Assembly: GCF_032854445.1 (NCBI RefSeq)
Contig: NC_088301.1
Location: forward strand, 53,493,187 to 53,557,186
DNA: 64,000 nucleotides
Direction of reading: 5' to 3'
From: Liolophura sinensis
Lineage: Eukaryota; Mollusca; Polyplacophora; Chitonida; Chitonidae
In this document: positions 1 through 10,870 of the stretch, piece by piece
Position numbering within the stretch: position 1 is the stretch's first letter
Layout: each line of letters opens with the position of its first letter
Program-made: the position numbers and the translations under genes
The notes under the pieces: model-generated
Told to the model about the DNA's origin: nothing
The model's input: the letters and a program-made list of their open reading frames with translations, nothing else
Database searches by the model: none

Positions 1-894
1 TCCAGCATAACTATATGGTATCTTGCTGCAGATGGCTTATATTTAGCTTTCTTTACAACTTGTGCTTGACATACTATGTGTATCGTCACAGTGATTATAT
101 AAACACTTGGAACCAAAAAAAAAACATATCGACAGACTAAATCATAATATTTGCATGAAATGTTGAAGGAACATTATGTAAGGAATATTGGTCTGACAGT
201 TATTTAATAGGCTATAGGCTAAATAAAATTTATTTTTTTACAGAATTTCGTAATATCAATAAACTATGTGTTTTGTCTTCATGGAATACTTTTAACACAG
301 AAAACTATTGCTTTTCATATTCTGGTGGAAGCCATAACTTTGAACATTACTCTTTTTCAGTTATACAGCTTGTAATATGAAGCTTTGTCTTGTGTAATGT
401 GATGTTACCAAATGATGCCCCTCTTTTTTGTTAAATGAATAACACTCTTTTGAGCGTTCAAAATGTCGGTCGATCTGAAAGTTAGAAAGTTCCAATTAAT
501 CCTCTAATGTAATACAACTTAGTGTTTTATCTCGACCGCACAGTGTTCTGTACAATTTAGACTGAAGATGTAGCGTAATGAAAGACTATTTTGTGGTAAT
601 ACCATGGTTTACTTGTTGTTAATGTCATGATGGCGCTCAAAAGAGACGAGATTGTCGGTCAGCGCATCTATATATAATTGTTTCTTCGGTCTAAAAATAT
701 ATGTAGCTTTCGTCCATATATACCTTGTATTAAGTACCGAGTTGCCATTCCCCATATCAGTGCAAAAAGTGACAAATTTCCTGGTATACGAGCTACCCCG
801 GGGTAGTTTTCCTCTGCTAACACGTACTTTTTTATGAGCTTAAAAGGAATCAATTGGTAGAATATTAAAACTGATTCCTTGTTATCAATTTCAG
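1..894. other. Intron or flank of the upstream globin gene
   Basis: No exon was recognised here. The sequence is AT-rich and ends in a pyrimidine-rich stretch and TTTCAG immediately before the globin exon at 895, so at least its right part should be the second intron of that gene. Open frames of about 61 codons on both strands near 652-853 overlap each other, resemble no family and look like chance. Confidence 0.5.
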
Positions 895-1020
895 AAAGTT
901 GGTGATTTGCTTGTGTCGTTCTTGAAGGAGAGGCTCGGAGGAAAGTTTACAGGGGATATGGAAGGTGCCTGGAGAGCCGTCTGGCCAATCATTGTCGAAG
1001 GCCTGAAGGCTGGGATGTAA
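895..1020 (+). CDS. Globin, 3'-terminal exon only (upstream paralogue)
   Basis: This exon encodes the last 41 residues of a globin and a TAA stop. It starts in phase 0 after a TTTCAG acceptor, which is the conserved G7.0 globin intron position. It covers the end of helix G and helix H. It matches the last exon of the complete globin at 18,232-18,360 in start phase, in length (42 against 43 codons with stop) and in residues: the GGxFT/GGAYT turn, a Trp in the middle of helix H and the closing IIVxGxKAG motif. The rest of the gene lies left of the window, because no B-E helix exon was seen in bases 1-894. It is transcribed in the same direction as the downstream globin, so the two form a tandem pair about 14 kb apart. 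The haem-ligand residues lie in the missing exons, so function can only be inferred from the paralogue. The 41-residue ORF is below usual gene-finder limits and would be easy to miss. Confidence 0.85.
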   Translation, partial: KVGDLLVSFLKERLGGKFTGDMEGAWRAVWPIIVEGLKAGM

Positions 1021-1403
1021 TTTCCGGTTCATGACCTCAAATGTTTCTCCGCCACAATACAACCTGCCATGGATGGACCCTGAAGTAAATATCGTGAACA
1101 TCGGGCGCGTTACGCCGTAGATGATTCCACTTGGAATAAACGCATTGAGACGTATTGGGTCAGAGTCCAAGACTCTTAGTAGATTTTTGCTACAAGTAGG
1201 AATTCTCTAAAAAGAAAGACGCGCCATCTTCCCTGTGCCCAGAACTATTTGTTGCCCAATTTTGCAGTTTGTCAAGGGAGGTCGCATCGAAAGAAATCAT
1301 TTGACAACATGAGAAGGAAATGCCTACAAAGTGTCAAACACATCGTTCACATTCTAATGTTTTACCTAAACCAGACACACATTAAGCTGTTAACAAAAAT
1401 AAA
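1021..1403 (+). other. Probable 3' UTR of upstream globin
   Basis: This is non-coding sequence after the globin stop. The first AATAAA hexamer downstream lies at 1398-1403 in an A-rich stretch and is the best candidate polyadenylation signal. The UTR length would be like that of the paralogue (about 575 bases). Position is inferred only. Confidence 0.4.
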
Positions 1404-2477
1404 AAAATAATTCAGGTGCATTCAGTCTAGCTAAATGAATTGTTTAAGGAATGGGCCTAACCGTTTGTAAGATGTAAATAACAAGATGACATACAAAATA
1501 TTAGTTTAAAGCGGAGTATCTGCATGCAGCGGTCTGAGTATTGGTCACAATTAGTCCTGAAACAAGACCGAAATCAGTGTATAAGATTTACCTACAGATG
1601 AGCCGGCTTGTAGATAGGTGTGCTTTGAGAAGACCTTTTGAAATGCTTAATGCCCTAATATATATATATACGCGTACATATAATTTCACGCTACAATAAT
1701 ATAAATTTTACGCACACGTTTATAAACCAACTTTGTTGTATTTTAATACTTTAATACTAACAACCTGGATAAGTAGCAGTGACAATAAAGGTACTAGACA
1801 AAACCTCCAAGAAAACGTGTTCCAGTGTTGTATGCTTTCTTGGTTATCACAAATTCCAATTCAATGGCAGGAGAATAAGTTAAAGCGGGAACTGCAACAT
1901 CATTCGAAGATAACTCGCACAATACTTCAGGATACAGCCCAATAACTTACGCTTAATATAATTGATTACCATGGTGTTACATTCATGTGGTGACTTATCA
2001 GTGTATTACCATAGCCATTGCTATGGTTCCAAAACGCGTTTGGGTAACTCATCGCATTGGCATATACGTCGTTATACCCCGTGAAGGTCTCATTTTCCCA
2101 ACCCTTTGCCTTTTTCGCAGAAGGTTCTTGACTCCCCAAATTATAAGTAGTATGCCTATCTACGGGTTAACATCTCGGCAATGTTTTCCGTTGTGGATGG
2201 GTCAAGATTAGTGTATTGGGCATACAATTTCAATGAGGCCACAGGATACTGTTATATGACACATTGATTCAGCTTTAGAATACTTTGTGATATAACAGAG
2301 TAAGGATTGAAATAAAAGAGTCACAACTGCCGAAGGGTCGGGCTCTATATCGGTTTTGAAAGGGGCATTTCTAGATTCCCCTTTCTCACTGTTCATTGAG
2401 CCTGTTTTCCAGAATGTTCGTCGACGACCACTTATTTTCCACCTACATGTATACAGCGTGCAAACATGTACATCACA

Positions 2478-2645
2478 CGTTGGAAAGTTCGTCACTTACC
2501 TAGCACAGGTCGGTGGTTTACTCTGGGAACTCCTATAAAACTGACTGTTATCGTTTAACTGAAAAATTCTTGAGCATGGCGTTAACCAACAATGAATTAT
2601 TACATATTGATGTATTTTCTAATAGGGCTAACTCCTTAAATAAAT
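2478..2645 (+). mobile_element. SINE family B copy, truncated
   Basis: The 3' part of a SINE. Recognisable pieces are AAAGTTCGTCACTTACC, AGGTCGGTGGTTTACTC, ATAAAACTGAC and the shared tail core CTGAAAAATTCTTGAGCATG followed by GCGTTAACCAACAAT. The same order occurs at 3335-3470 and 19,840-19,995 and, reversed, at 23,095-23,215. No tRNA-like head is left. Confidence 0.7.
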
Positions 2646-3334
2646 ATATCATTATAATATATATATATATAATCAATTAAACTTATGTAACATATATTTT
2701 AGTGTACACAGACACTTGGTTTATATATGCTTGGTTTATGCTTGGACCATGCTTCCCCAAGCGTTATGTCAGGCTGCCCTTTGAGATAATAGCTGGACCA
2801 TGTACATGTGGAACGGGTAAGAGACTCGAGACGACCGTCCACTGCTGGATCCATTGAATAGTTTACAATGTGCATGAAAGGTTCCCGTGTATCCTTCTTA
2901 ACCTAGCGGAAGCGACCAAGGTTGACGTGATAGGCAGGGGAAGGACAGCCTTGAACCTAATGTCTGCACCATATCCTTAGTTTTTCTCCAGACTACCTTC
3001 CGTTTAACTAGGCCCTATATAGCACACCTGACAGCTCCTCCATCCCTCGAGCGGTCACGAAGTTTCATCAGGCTGCATTGCAAGTAGTAATAAAATCAAC
3101 GCAGGACATCTATTCCAACATGCGACCTAAAACTGTGTTATGTGTACGTGACTAAATGCGCTTTATAACAAAGTACAGGCTTAATTATGCACTTTAAACC
3201 TTGGATGCGCATAAAATTAAAAACATCCTAATATGAGCAGAAAAACCAATACATTCCCGTACATTCCTGTATAGTGTGTACACGTGTAGCTATATACATG
3301 TGACATCCTATATCAGTGCATGTTTCTATTGCGG

Positions 3335-3470
3335 ATTTAAGTCAGGAGGATGTTCAGGTACTTGGCGAAGGTCGGTGGTATACTTCGGGCGCTCCGGTTT
3401 CCTACACCTAAAAACCTGGTTGCCAGTATACAAGTGAAAAATTCTTGAATCTATGCGTCGAATAAGACAT
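3335..3470 (+). mobile_element. SINE family B copy, diverged
   Basis: It carries GGCGAAGGTCGGTGGTATAC, then GCGCTCCGGTTTCC and AAGTGAAAAATTCTTGAAT, in the order seen in the other family B copies. The tail is decayed and lacks the AAATAAAT run. Confidence 0.65.
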
Positions 3471-3667
3471 TCTGATAACAGCCGCCAACCAAAATGGACG
3501 TTCAAGGTTAAAAATCGCAAGGTCAATTCCCTAAACCATGTATAATACAATCAAAGAATTAAGAAAGTATATGAAGTACGAAAACAGGGCGGAACCATGC
3601 AAAAAGAAGCAGTCAGCAGTTTTCAATGAAGTTGGAAGGAAGCACAGGGTTAAACATCAAATATCAA

Positions 3668-3852
3668 TGACCGAGTCATTATACTGATATGGGCCAACCA
3701 TTCGTTGCACTATCCCCTTCATGCTGAACGCCGAGCGAGAAAGTTACAATTTCCACTTTTAAGGACTTAGGTGTGACTCGACCAAGGTTTGAACCTCGAC
3801 CTACCGCCCCCCGAAGTGGACCTGCTACCAACTGTGCCATTGGGGCCAATGT
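3668..3852 (-). mobile_element. SINE family C copy with tRNA-like head
   Basis: Read on the - strand, the right end starts with a tRNA-like head. TGGCACAGTTGGTAGC is a good pol III A box, and GAGGTTCAAACCT about 40 bases later is a good B box. The body then runs left through CTTAGGTGTGACTCGACC-type sequence (as read on +) to about 3668. It matches the longer copy at 25,987-26,312. The 3' tail half is missing. Confidence 0.7.
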
Positions 3853-4699
3853 GAAGAAAATATGTGATTATGGAGAAATTTGATAGATTTGATTCTCCTG
3901 AGAGATGTCATTATCATCGGTTGGAATTCGCGTTTATACTACATATTATCATGTATAACTTGGTGTAGGATTTAACTCCTTTGCCACAGAAACTGATTTT
4001 ACCACATTTTATACTCTCAGTAAAGCGCATGTATTAAAAATATAAGATGGTACGCGTGTACAAAAGTATTCAAGCGGTTCTTTCAGAAGGAAAACAGAAC
4101 AATCGTACTCAGCCTTGCCAATAACATTCATAACTCATCAGACCAGTAATGCATGTCTTGATTATAATTAATATTAATTTATACTGCTCAAAATCACTCC
4201 AGTTTACTGTATTCAAAGACATATGCATCTTTATATTTGGCATGAACGGTGACCGCATTGGCGCATCATACGCCTTTTTCTGTTCAACATAGCATGGGCG
4301 TTAAATGTTATGAGGCAAGTATACAAAAACACTAAAAATGCTACAGACGTGATTTTTTTTTCTCTCTTCCACTTGGTTAGTATTGTTTGTGTGCTTCGTC
4401 TATTGTTAAGAAATGCCAGACACCGAAGAATACATTGTCTGTCCCTGGTTAAGCTCGCAACATGTGTGCTGCAAATGTTGAGGTTACATGTGAGGATGTA
4501 TATGTACTTAAATTTTTGTACAGTCTTTTCTTTATGTAGTTAAAGCTGTATAAAGTTGTTAAGAGCTCTGACATACACTGAACGACTTCCATATCGCACT
4601 TGGTCACAATTAGTTTAATATCCCATTGTAATTTACAAGCTGCTGTGATGCATTTATTACTGGGAGTTATTACTGAGAAGATGTTCCAGCAACCTGTTA

Positions 4700-4816
4700 T
4701 TTTCTCCCTGGCTTTGCCCGTTTTCCTCCCACCATAATGCTGGTCACCGTCGTATCAGTGAAATATTCTTGAGGACGGCGTAAAACACCAAATAAATATA
4801 AATATCAAATAAATAA
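4700..4816 (+). mobile_element. SINE family A copy, 3' part
   Basis: It contains GTTTTCCTCCCACCATAATG, then a copy of the shared core ending CTTGAGGACGGCGTAAAACA, and an A/T-rich AAATAAAT tail. The tRNA-like head is absent. It is the same family as the fuller copy at 63,315-63,570. Confidence 0.75.
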
Positions 4817-5613
4817 ATTGAAAATTCATATGAAAATTAAACCCTGATTAATATGATAACTATAAAAAATAAACATTTAGCCACTTAATCTGCTTATTAT
4901 TGGATTCATGTTTAACGTTGTACTCATATACTTTCACATAGTACATGTGCATTTCAAATACATGAAGACGCGGCATCAGTTACATGCACTCTGTATATAT
5001 GCATGCAGTGTCAATTTGTATGGCAGTAGCGCAATTCAACTCATCTATTAAAACCTCAACCAGTGAACACAGAAAGCTAAAATTTTCAATTAAAAAATTT
5101 CTGTAACTTGTTGAATTGTACTGCACAGTACATTTAACATGCACTAGCTAAAACACTTTACATGCATTGACTTAGATACTACGTGCATTTTGTACCACAA
5201 CAGCGGTTGTCGACCCAATTCTACATGTCAGTGCTAATTATATTGACAGGAGACAATTTATGCATGTTTTTTTTATCTAGAACAACGGCTTCGCCTCCAT
5301 TTGAACTCCTGTAAAATACTCAGGCTGTTGTATAAGTCGTGTGTTTTAGATTGCTCTGTTAACACTATTCAAGTAAAGGTTGTATCCTAACGGTAACAGT
5401 AGCTTTGAAAATGTTCCATGCTTCACTCGTGTTATATGTAACAATTGCATGTGTCCCACAGGAGCCGGTTTCGTGAAGCGCACATACCACGCCAAGGTAT
5501 GTTTTAGAGCTATGAAGTGCACTTAGCTAAGGGCTATTTAACACAAAGTACGCTTCATGAAACCAACCCCAGCCCTTTAAGTGTTAAATGCAGCACTTAT
5601 AAGACTTATAACA

Positions 5614-6680
5614 TCAACGTGTGGCCCATGCCATGCAATGTAAATTGTAATGAATGTTACATATGGCTTACATCTAAAGTGGTAACGGGTGGCCCACGCC
5701 ATGCAATATAAATTGTAGTGAACGTCACACATGACATACATCTATAGCGCTAACGGGTGGCCCACGCCATGCAATGTAAATTGTAGTGAATGTGACAAAT
5801 GGCATACATCTATAGCGGTAACAGGTGGCCCACGTCATGCAATGTAAATTGTAGTGAATGTAACACATGGCATACATCTACATCGGTAACGTGTGCCCAC
5901 GTCATGCAATGTAAATTGTAGTGAATGTGACACATGTCATACATCTATAGCGGTAACGGGTGGCACACGCCATGCAATGTAAATTGTAGTGAATGTGACA
6001 CATGGCATACATCTATAGTGGTAACGTGCGCCCACGCCATGCAATGTAAATTGTAGTGAATGTGACACATGGTATATGTCTATATCGGTAACGTCAAGAG
6101 CAGATTACGTAGTGTAAATTGTAGTGAATGTGACACATGGCATACATCTATAGTGGTAACGTGCGCCCACGCCATGCAATGTAAATTGTAGTGAATGTGA
6201 CACATGGTATATATCTATATCGGTAACATGAAGAGCAGATTACGTAGTGTAAATTGTAGTGAATGTGACACATGGCATACATCTATAGCGGTAATGGGTG
6301 GCCCACGCCATGCAATGTAAATTGTAGTGAATGTGACACATGGCATACATCTATAGCGGTAACGGGTGGCCCACGCCATGCAATGTAAATTGTAGTGAAT
6401 GTGACACATGGCATACATCGATAGGGGTAACGGGTGGCCCACGTCATGCAATGTAAATTGTAGTGAATGTGACACATGGCATACATCTATAGCGGTAACG
6501 TGTAGAGCAGATTACGTAGTGTAAGTTGTAGTGAATGTGACACATGGCATACATCTATAGTGGTAACGTGTAGAGCAGATTACGTAGTGTAAGTTGTAGT
6601 GAATATGACACATGGCATACATCTATAGCGGTAATGTGTAGAGCAGATTACGTAGTGTAAGTTGTAGTGAATGTGACATA
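5614..6680. repeat. 68-bp satellite array, 16 units, two unit types
   Basis: Sixteen tandem units start at 5614, 5682, 5750, 5818, 5886, 5953, 6021, 6088, 6156, 6223, 6291, 6359, 6427, 6495, 6563 and 6631, with a period of 68 (sometimes 67). Every unit carries TTGTAGTGAATGTGACACAT and CATACATCTATA with few changes. The first 30 bases come in two types: one with CCCACGCCATGCAATG, the other with AGAGCAGATTACGTAGTG (units at 6088, 6223, 6495, 6563 and 6631). A two-unit block of 135 bp is itself duplicated (6021-6155 and 6156-6290). The first units are the most diverged, as expected for an array edge. Because 68 is not a multiple of three, the open frames through it on the - strand rotate and are not genes. 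Confidence 0.95.
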
Positions 6681-7714
6681 TGGAAGCTTGTAATGTCAAT
6701 TGTACAGAATATATCACACGAATATGCTGAATATAGCACTAACAATGAACTGCATCACACTATAAGTAGGGTAAGTTATACCAGTTGGATATTATACACA
6801 TGCTGTGTGTTCAGTAAAAGAGTTACATCTTGTTGCACTGCTCTGGTGTGCGTCATTTTGTTAACCAAAACTGAATAACCTGCTATTCAGTCTTCTCGTG
6901 GTTTAGTTTCAAAAGCTTTTTTACCACGTGTAATGTATTTGCAACTGCAGAGCAGTGACGCCCTATCCTATATCACGCAATGGAGATCACCCTGGCTACA
7001 GCAAGAATATTTCATTTATTTACCTCCACTCATAAAACTAACGGACATAAGACAAGTGAACAGTTAAGCAAGAATTGGTGGCAGGCAAGTGCTCCTTAAA
7101 GAACGTTACAGTGAACAAACGGTGCACACGTCGGACTTAAAATACAAACATCTTAATCACTTGATAGTGATAGGATGTCTTATAAAAGAGAAAGCCTTAA
7201 CCTGTAGGCAGGTTTGCCATGCAGACGGCAATCTGAGCACTTTCCGCGAATAAGTTATACGTCGTTGAATCATCACAAAATAAACAAGCGTAAAAGTTAC
7301 ATGTAAAAGATGTATGTAATACATAAATTTGTCAGAACATTTACACCAATCACTGCCTTGTCCGGAGAAATGCATGTAGCAGCTGTATATAACATACAAT
7401 GATGCTATACCATTTGAGAACAATACCTGCGTGACGTATCTGGCACTCCACAGTAGCAGAGCACGTGTTTTACACCACACATGCTGTGAATCGCACATGT
7501 TGTAGAGTAAACATGTTGAACAACGCAAATGTATCTGCATGCGTCCTAAGTTATTATGACCGAGGCTGTGTGGAAACCATTTTAAGGTCTGCAAAACAAT
7601 GTAACATCAATAATGTGACATATCTCAGATTTTCTCATTTGAATCAGCACACTGTCCTGATATGTTACATATAGGCCTATACATTAAAATATGTACTTCA
7701 CTTGATTTATCCTG
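6681..7714. other. Intergenic, nothing recognised
   Basis: No exon, repeat or RNA gene recognised. A 145-codon - strand ORF (7157-7594) overlaps a + strand ORF, has no family resemblance and is rich in Cys, His and Tyr as chance translations of AT-rich DNA often are. I treat it as spurious. Confidence 0.5.
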
Positions 7715-7975
7715 CTATTTATGAATTATTTGATTGGTGTTTTACGTCGTACTCATGAATATTTCACTTATACGACGGCGGCCAGCATTTTGGTGGGAGG
7801 AACCGGGCAGAGCCACGGGGAATCCCACGACCATCCACAGGTTGTGGCAGACCTTCTCACGTACAGCTGGAGAGGAGGCCAGCATGAGCGACCGCACGGG
7901 TGGGAATCTCCTGGGTGCTTGCGCCGCGCTGGCGTGCTCATACCCTCGGCCACGGAGGCTCCCGATATATGTTTT
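7715..7975 (-). mobile_element. SINE family A copy, near full length
   Basis: On + the copy begins with TTATTTGATTGGTGTTTTAC (reverse of the 3' tail). It continues through the core GAATATTTCACTTATACGAC, GGCGGCCAGCATT and GGTGGGAGGAACCGGGCAGA, and reaches a tRNA-like head near 7900-7965 ending GCCACGGAGGCTCC. It is about 250 bases long and one of the three most complete family A copies here. Confidence 0.85.
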
Positions 7976-8039
7976 TCCTTTATTTATTTGATGGTATTTT
8001 AGACCTCACACACGTAACTCTGACGATAATGTTTTGAGT

Positions 8040-8350
8040 GGAGCTAACAGGCGTACGATTCAGTTTTCCGGACTTTTTCAAAAGGCTTCAGTCATCGATT
8101 ATATTGAAAACTTGGTACAAGGCTTTACCAAGACAAATTATGGGTTAAGTTAGAGTTTCGGACCGTTTCACCCATTTCGGCAGTCATGGCCGTTTTGCCC
8201 CTGTTTTTAGACGTTTTTCTAAAACGGTTCATCACATTGAATTGAAACTTAGTACGTACTTTGATCCTGGCGTGTTACAGAATTTGGGACCGTTTCGATC
8301 ATTTTCAACAAAATCATGGCGGTTTTGTTCTTTTACGGACTTTTGGATAG
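8040..8350. repeat. Two-unit direct repeat, period about 130 bp
   Basis: Two diverged copies of one unit follow each other. GGACCGTTTC occurs at about 8160 and 8287, and TCATGGCCGTTTTG at 8184 is matched by TCATGGCGGTTTTG at 8314. ATTGAAAAC/ATTGAAAC plus TTGGTAC/TTAGTAC repeat at the corresponding earlier positions. No coding sense was found. It may be a piece of a longer dispersed repeat. Confidence 0.6.
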
Positions 8351-8469
8351 CTATTATTCTGACGTCGCAAACCAGCAGGAGACATGTTTTAAAATAAATA
8401 CTTTCAGAATTCTTGTGCTGCAAGTGTATAGTACTTTGATGGTTCCTATCTATAATAGATTAGTGAAAA

Positions 8470-8835
8470 ATTGAAGATGGTTCTCGCAAAAATAAAATAA
8501 CATATTCTATATTTATAGATTAATATGTATATATAAAAAATAATATATAATTTATTTTATATTTATATTTTATATCGCCCTGGTGAACATGGAAATTTTG
8601 TAACCCACATCGAACCATTATGCAGCATGTGATTATATCACACTATTTATGTTCTCATTTTAAAGTTATGCTGAAGGTAAACTTGTGAAATCGCAGGCAC
8701 ACTCGAGGTGTAGGTTCAATCCTGGTTGTGTAGATTTTTCCGCTCTCAGTAATGGCGATAATTGCTCGAATTGTCATCGTACATGAGAAAATTCTTCAGT
8801 ATGATTTAGACTAACAATAAGGTGAACAAATAAAT
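8470..8835 (+). repeat. AT-rich simple sequence and a decayed SINE
   Basis: Bases 8480-8580 are almost pure A/T in TATAT/TTTAT strings. Bases about 8690-8835 look like an old SINE: TGTAGGTTCAATCCTGGT is B-box-like, and GAGAAAATTCTTCAGTATG followed by an ACAATAAGGTGAACAAATAAAT tail matches the shared SINE core and tail in order. Confidence 0.5.
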
Positions 8836-10639
8836 GAAGTGAAGCTGCATAATAATTTGTAAATATCAATGTAGGGTCTGTGTATTTTATTATTATAATG
8901 CAGTTCACATGATTCTTTTTCTTTCTTTATTTTTTTTTAACTAACCTGTATCACAACAGTGTTAGGCAAACCCATATCGACTAAACTGTACAGCCCTCGG
9001 CACGTCTTTTAATATAATGAACATGACAATGTCTCCCGGCATTATTAAATTCAACCAAAGATGGGTCAATAAAGTGCTCAAACTTGTGTTGCACAAATAT
9101 GTAACGTCGATATCACGTGCATACCCTTTATCAAGTAATCAATGTAGTATAAAGTATCAGGTAATGTATTAACGTCTGCTCTAAATGAGTTGACATCTGT
9201 CGTGAAAGTGGCCACGTCAGACACCTGAGGACATTCAGCCAGTGGGTCAGTGGGTCAGACTTTAGGTGGAGTTTTCTGTGATAAGGTAAATTATCCTGCA
9301 TACTATAAGAAACTACGTGCTGCAACATCTTACGGACGACTCACGTGTCATTATCAAGGTCAGGTGACTCATAAAGGACTGAAAACAGCATTTACCTGAA
9401 GAGTCAGTGAGGCAATATAATAAGCAGTGTATAGTGATACTTAGGTTATCCGACAAAATTCCAAAGAAAAAAGGCGCTGATTACGTGAACAAAAACAGTT
9501 CTTTGTCCCGTATATACCTGGAGAATGGTGTCACATATCCATGTATATATGTTGTGTATATCTACAACTCTGAACTCTTTTTAAAAAATTCCTTCGTGTC
9601 TTTTATACAGTCGTGTTTTATGCGTCTGTTAATACATTTATAGAACCCATCTGATACATACTGTATATTTTAAGTGTATTCTGTCTGGTGTGTATTTCAA
9701 AGCATTCGATGTACGTAAAGCTTAAAGTAATCTATTCAAAAGCATATTGTTGATGTAACTGCACAACGGTAGGTGAAGTTATCAAAGAAACAGTTCACTG
9801 ACACAGTTTCATGACCATTGTAGGCTATTTATTCCGAATTCAATGCTCAATTTTCAATGATGCTAGATTTCCGTGGGGACCTGTCAAACGCAGCAGGACC
9901 TGGAATTCATTTTATTGACGTAAATGTTCCTTCCCCTTATCATGCTCATCACGATGACGTGACATTAAAGGCATTACTGATGTCGTACTGAAACTGATAC
10001 TTTGTAACGGCGTACACCTTACCCTACAATCCATTCTTGACGTAGCATTGGCTAGCGGTCCTGCTTCACACTAGCGCCACCTCACGGGATTAAAAAATGC
10101 CGCCTCCCCATTATATTCCACCCATGATGATGATTACATGCATAGCTCACCATGATATGTTCACTTTACGGAAGTAAAGTATATTCTCTATCCCAATAGT
10201 TACTGGTACGATTGATCGTATGTTGATCACTCGATCGTTTGTTCTGACTGTTCAGTTAAAACCAGCCTTGGTGTGACTCCTGATGCTGTTATTCGTGTAA
10301 TAATTTAACATGTTTACATTTTGAATACAAGAATCATGCATGCCCTGCAGTTCAGTTATGGAACTAGAATTCGGCCCAAACCTGAAACACTGCAAGAAAT
10401 CGTTCGTCTCTATTCCAACAACGCCTATCCCAAATCGTTCAGGTTTTAAAGATCTTACACAAGAAAAAAAGGTGTGAAAAGATATATGCATTAGCGAATT
10501 TCAACCAAACAAAGACAGTCAACAAAAATTATGATAAATCTTTTCTACATCATCACTACTCTGGATTGAATAATAAAAATTGCATGTCAGATGTTGGTAA
10601 ATTCATTTTGTAAATTCAATGAAGTGCATAGATCGAGCT
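8836..10639. other. Intergenic, nothing recognised
   Basis: No exon, SINE, RNA gene or clear repeat recognised in this stretch on either strand. Short ORFs of 65-79 codons do not resemble known families. Confidence 0.5.
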
Positions 10640-10870
10640 TGTAACTGGGAGCAGCAGGGTTTAGTCGTCCGGGAGCAACCGTGAGATCCAGTTCAGGGCT
10701 TTGACGACTGGGAACAACGAGGTGCAACAGGGTTTTGGGAACCGGAAGCAATTAGGAACAACAGTGCTTTGGCGACTGGAAGCAACTAGGAGCATCAGGG
10801 CAGTGGCGACTAGAATCAACTGGGAGCAACAGGTAGCAACTGGAAGCAATTGACAGCATCCCATCGGTGT
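10640..10870. repeat. Degenerate GGGAGCAAC/TGGCGACTGG minisatellite
   Basis: Imperfect tandem copies of roughly GGGAGCAACAGGG joined to GACGACTGGGA or GGCGACTGGAA, for example GGCGACTGGAAGCAACTAGG and GCGACTAGAATCAACTGGGA. Units vary from about 13 to 35 bases. The purine-rich strand is +. It generates the overlapping - strand ORFs of 63 and 85 codons, which are Cys/Leu/Pro-rich repeat translations and not genes. Confidence 0.75.

Larger units (their letters stand above)
1404..5613. other. Intergenic, SINE-bearing, no gene seen
   Basis: No coding exon recognised on either strand. Contents that can be named are an AT microsatellite near 2655-2675, SINE copies at about 2478-2645, 3335-3470, 3668-3852 and 4700-4816 (listed separately), and unremarkable AT-rich sequence. 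ORFs of 60-95 codons here overlap on opposite strands, show no family resemblance and partly run through SINE copies. Confidence 0.6.

Noticed and set aside
6215-6486. Two - strand ORFs with repeated HSLQFTLH/CMPCVTFTT peptides
   Set aside because: They are translations of the 68-bp satellite; the unit length is not a multiple of three, so frames rotate and no protein repeat is implied.
5614-6680. Regularly spaced repeats resembling a CRISPR array
   Set aside because: The genome is eukaryotic and there are no unique spacers: the whole 68-bp unit repeats.
7157-7594. 145-codon - strand ORF
   Set aside because: No family resemblance, overlapped by a + strand ORF, Cys/His/Tyr-rich chance composition and no splice or promoter context.
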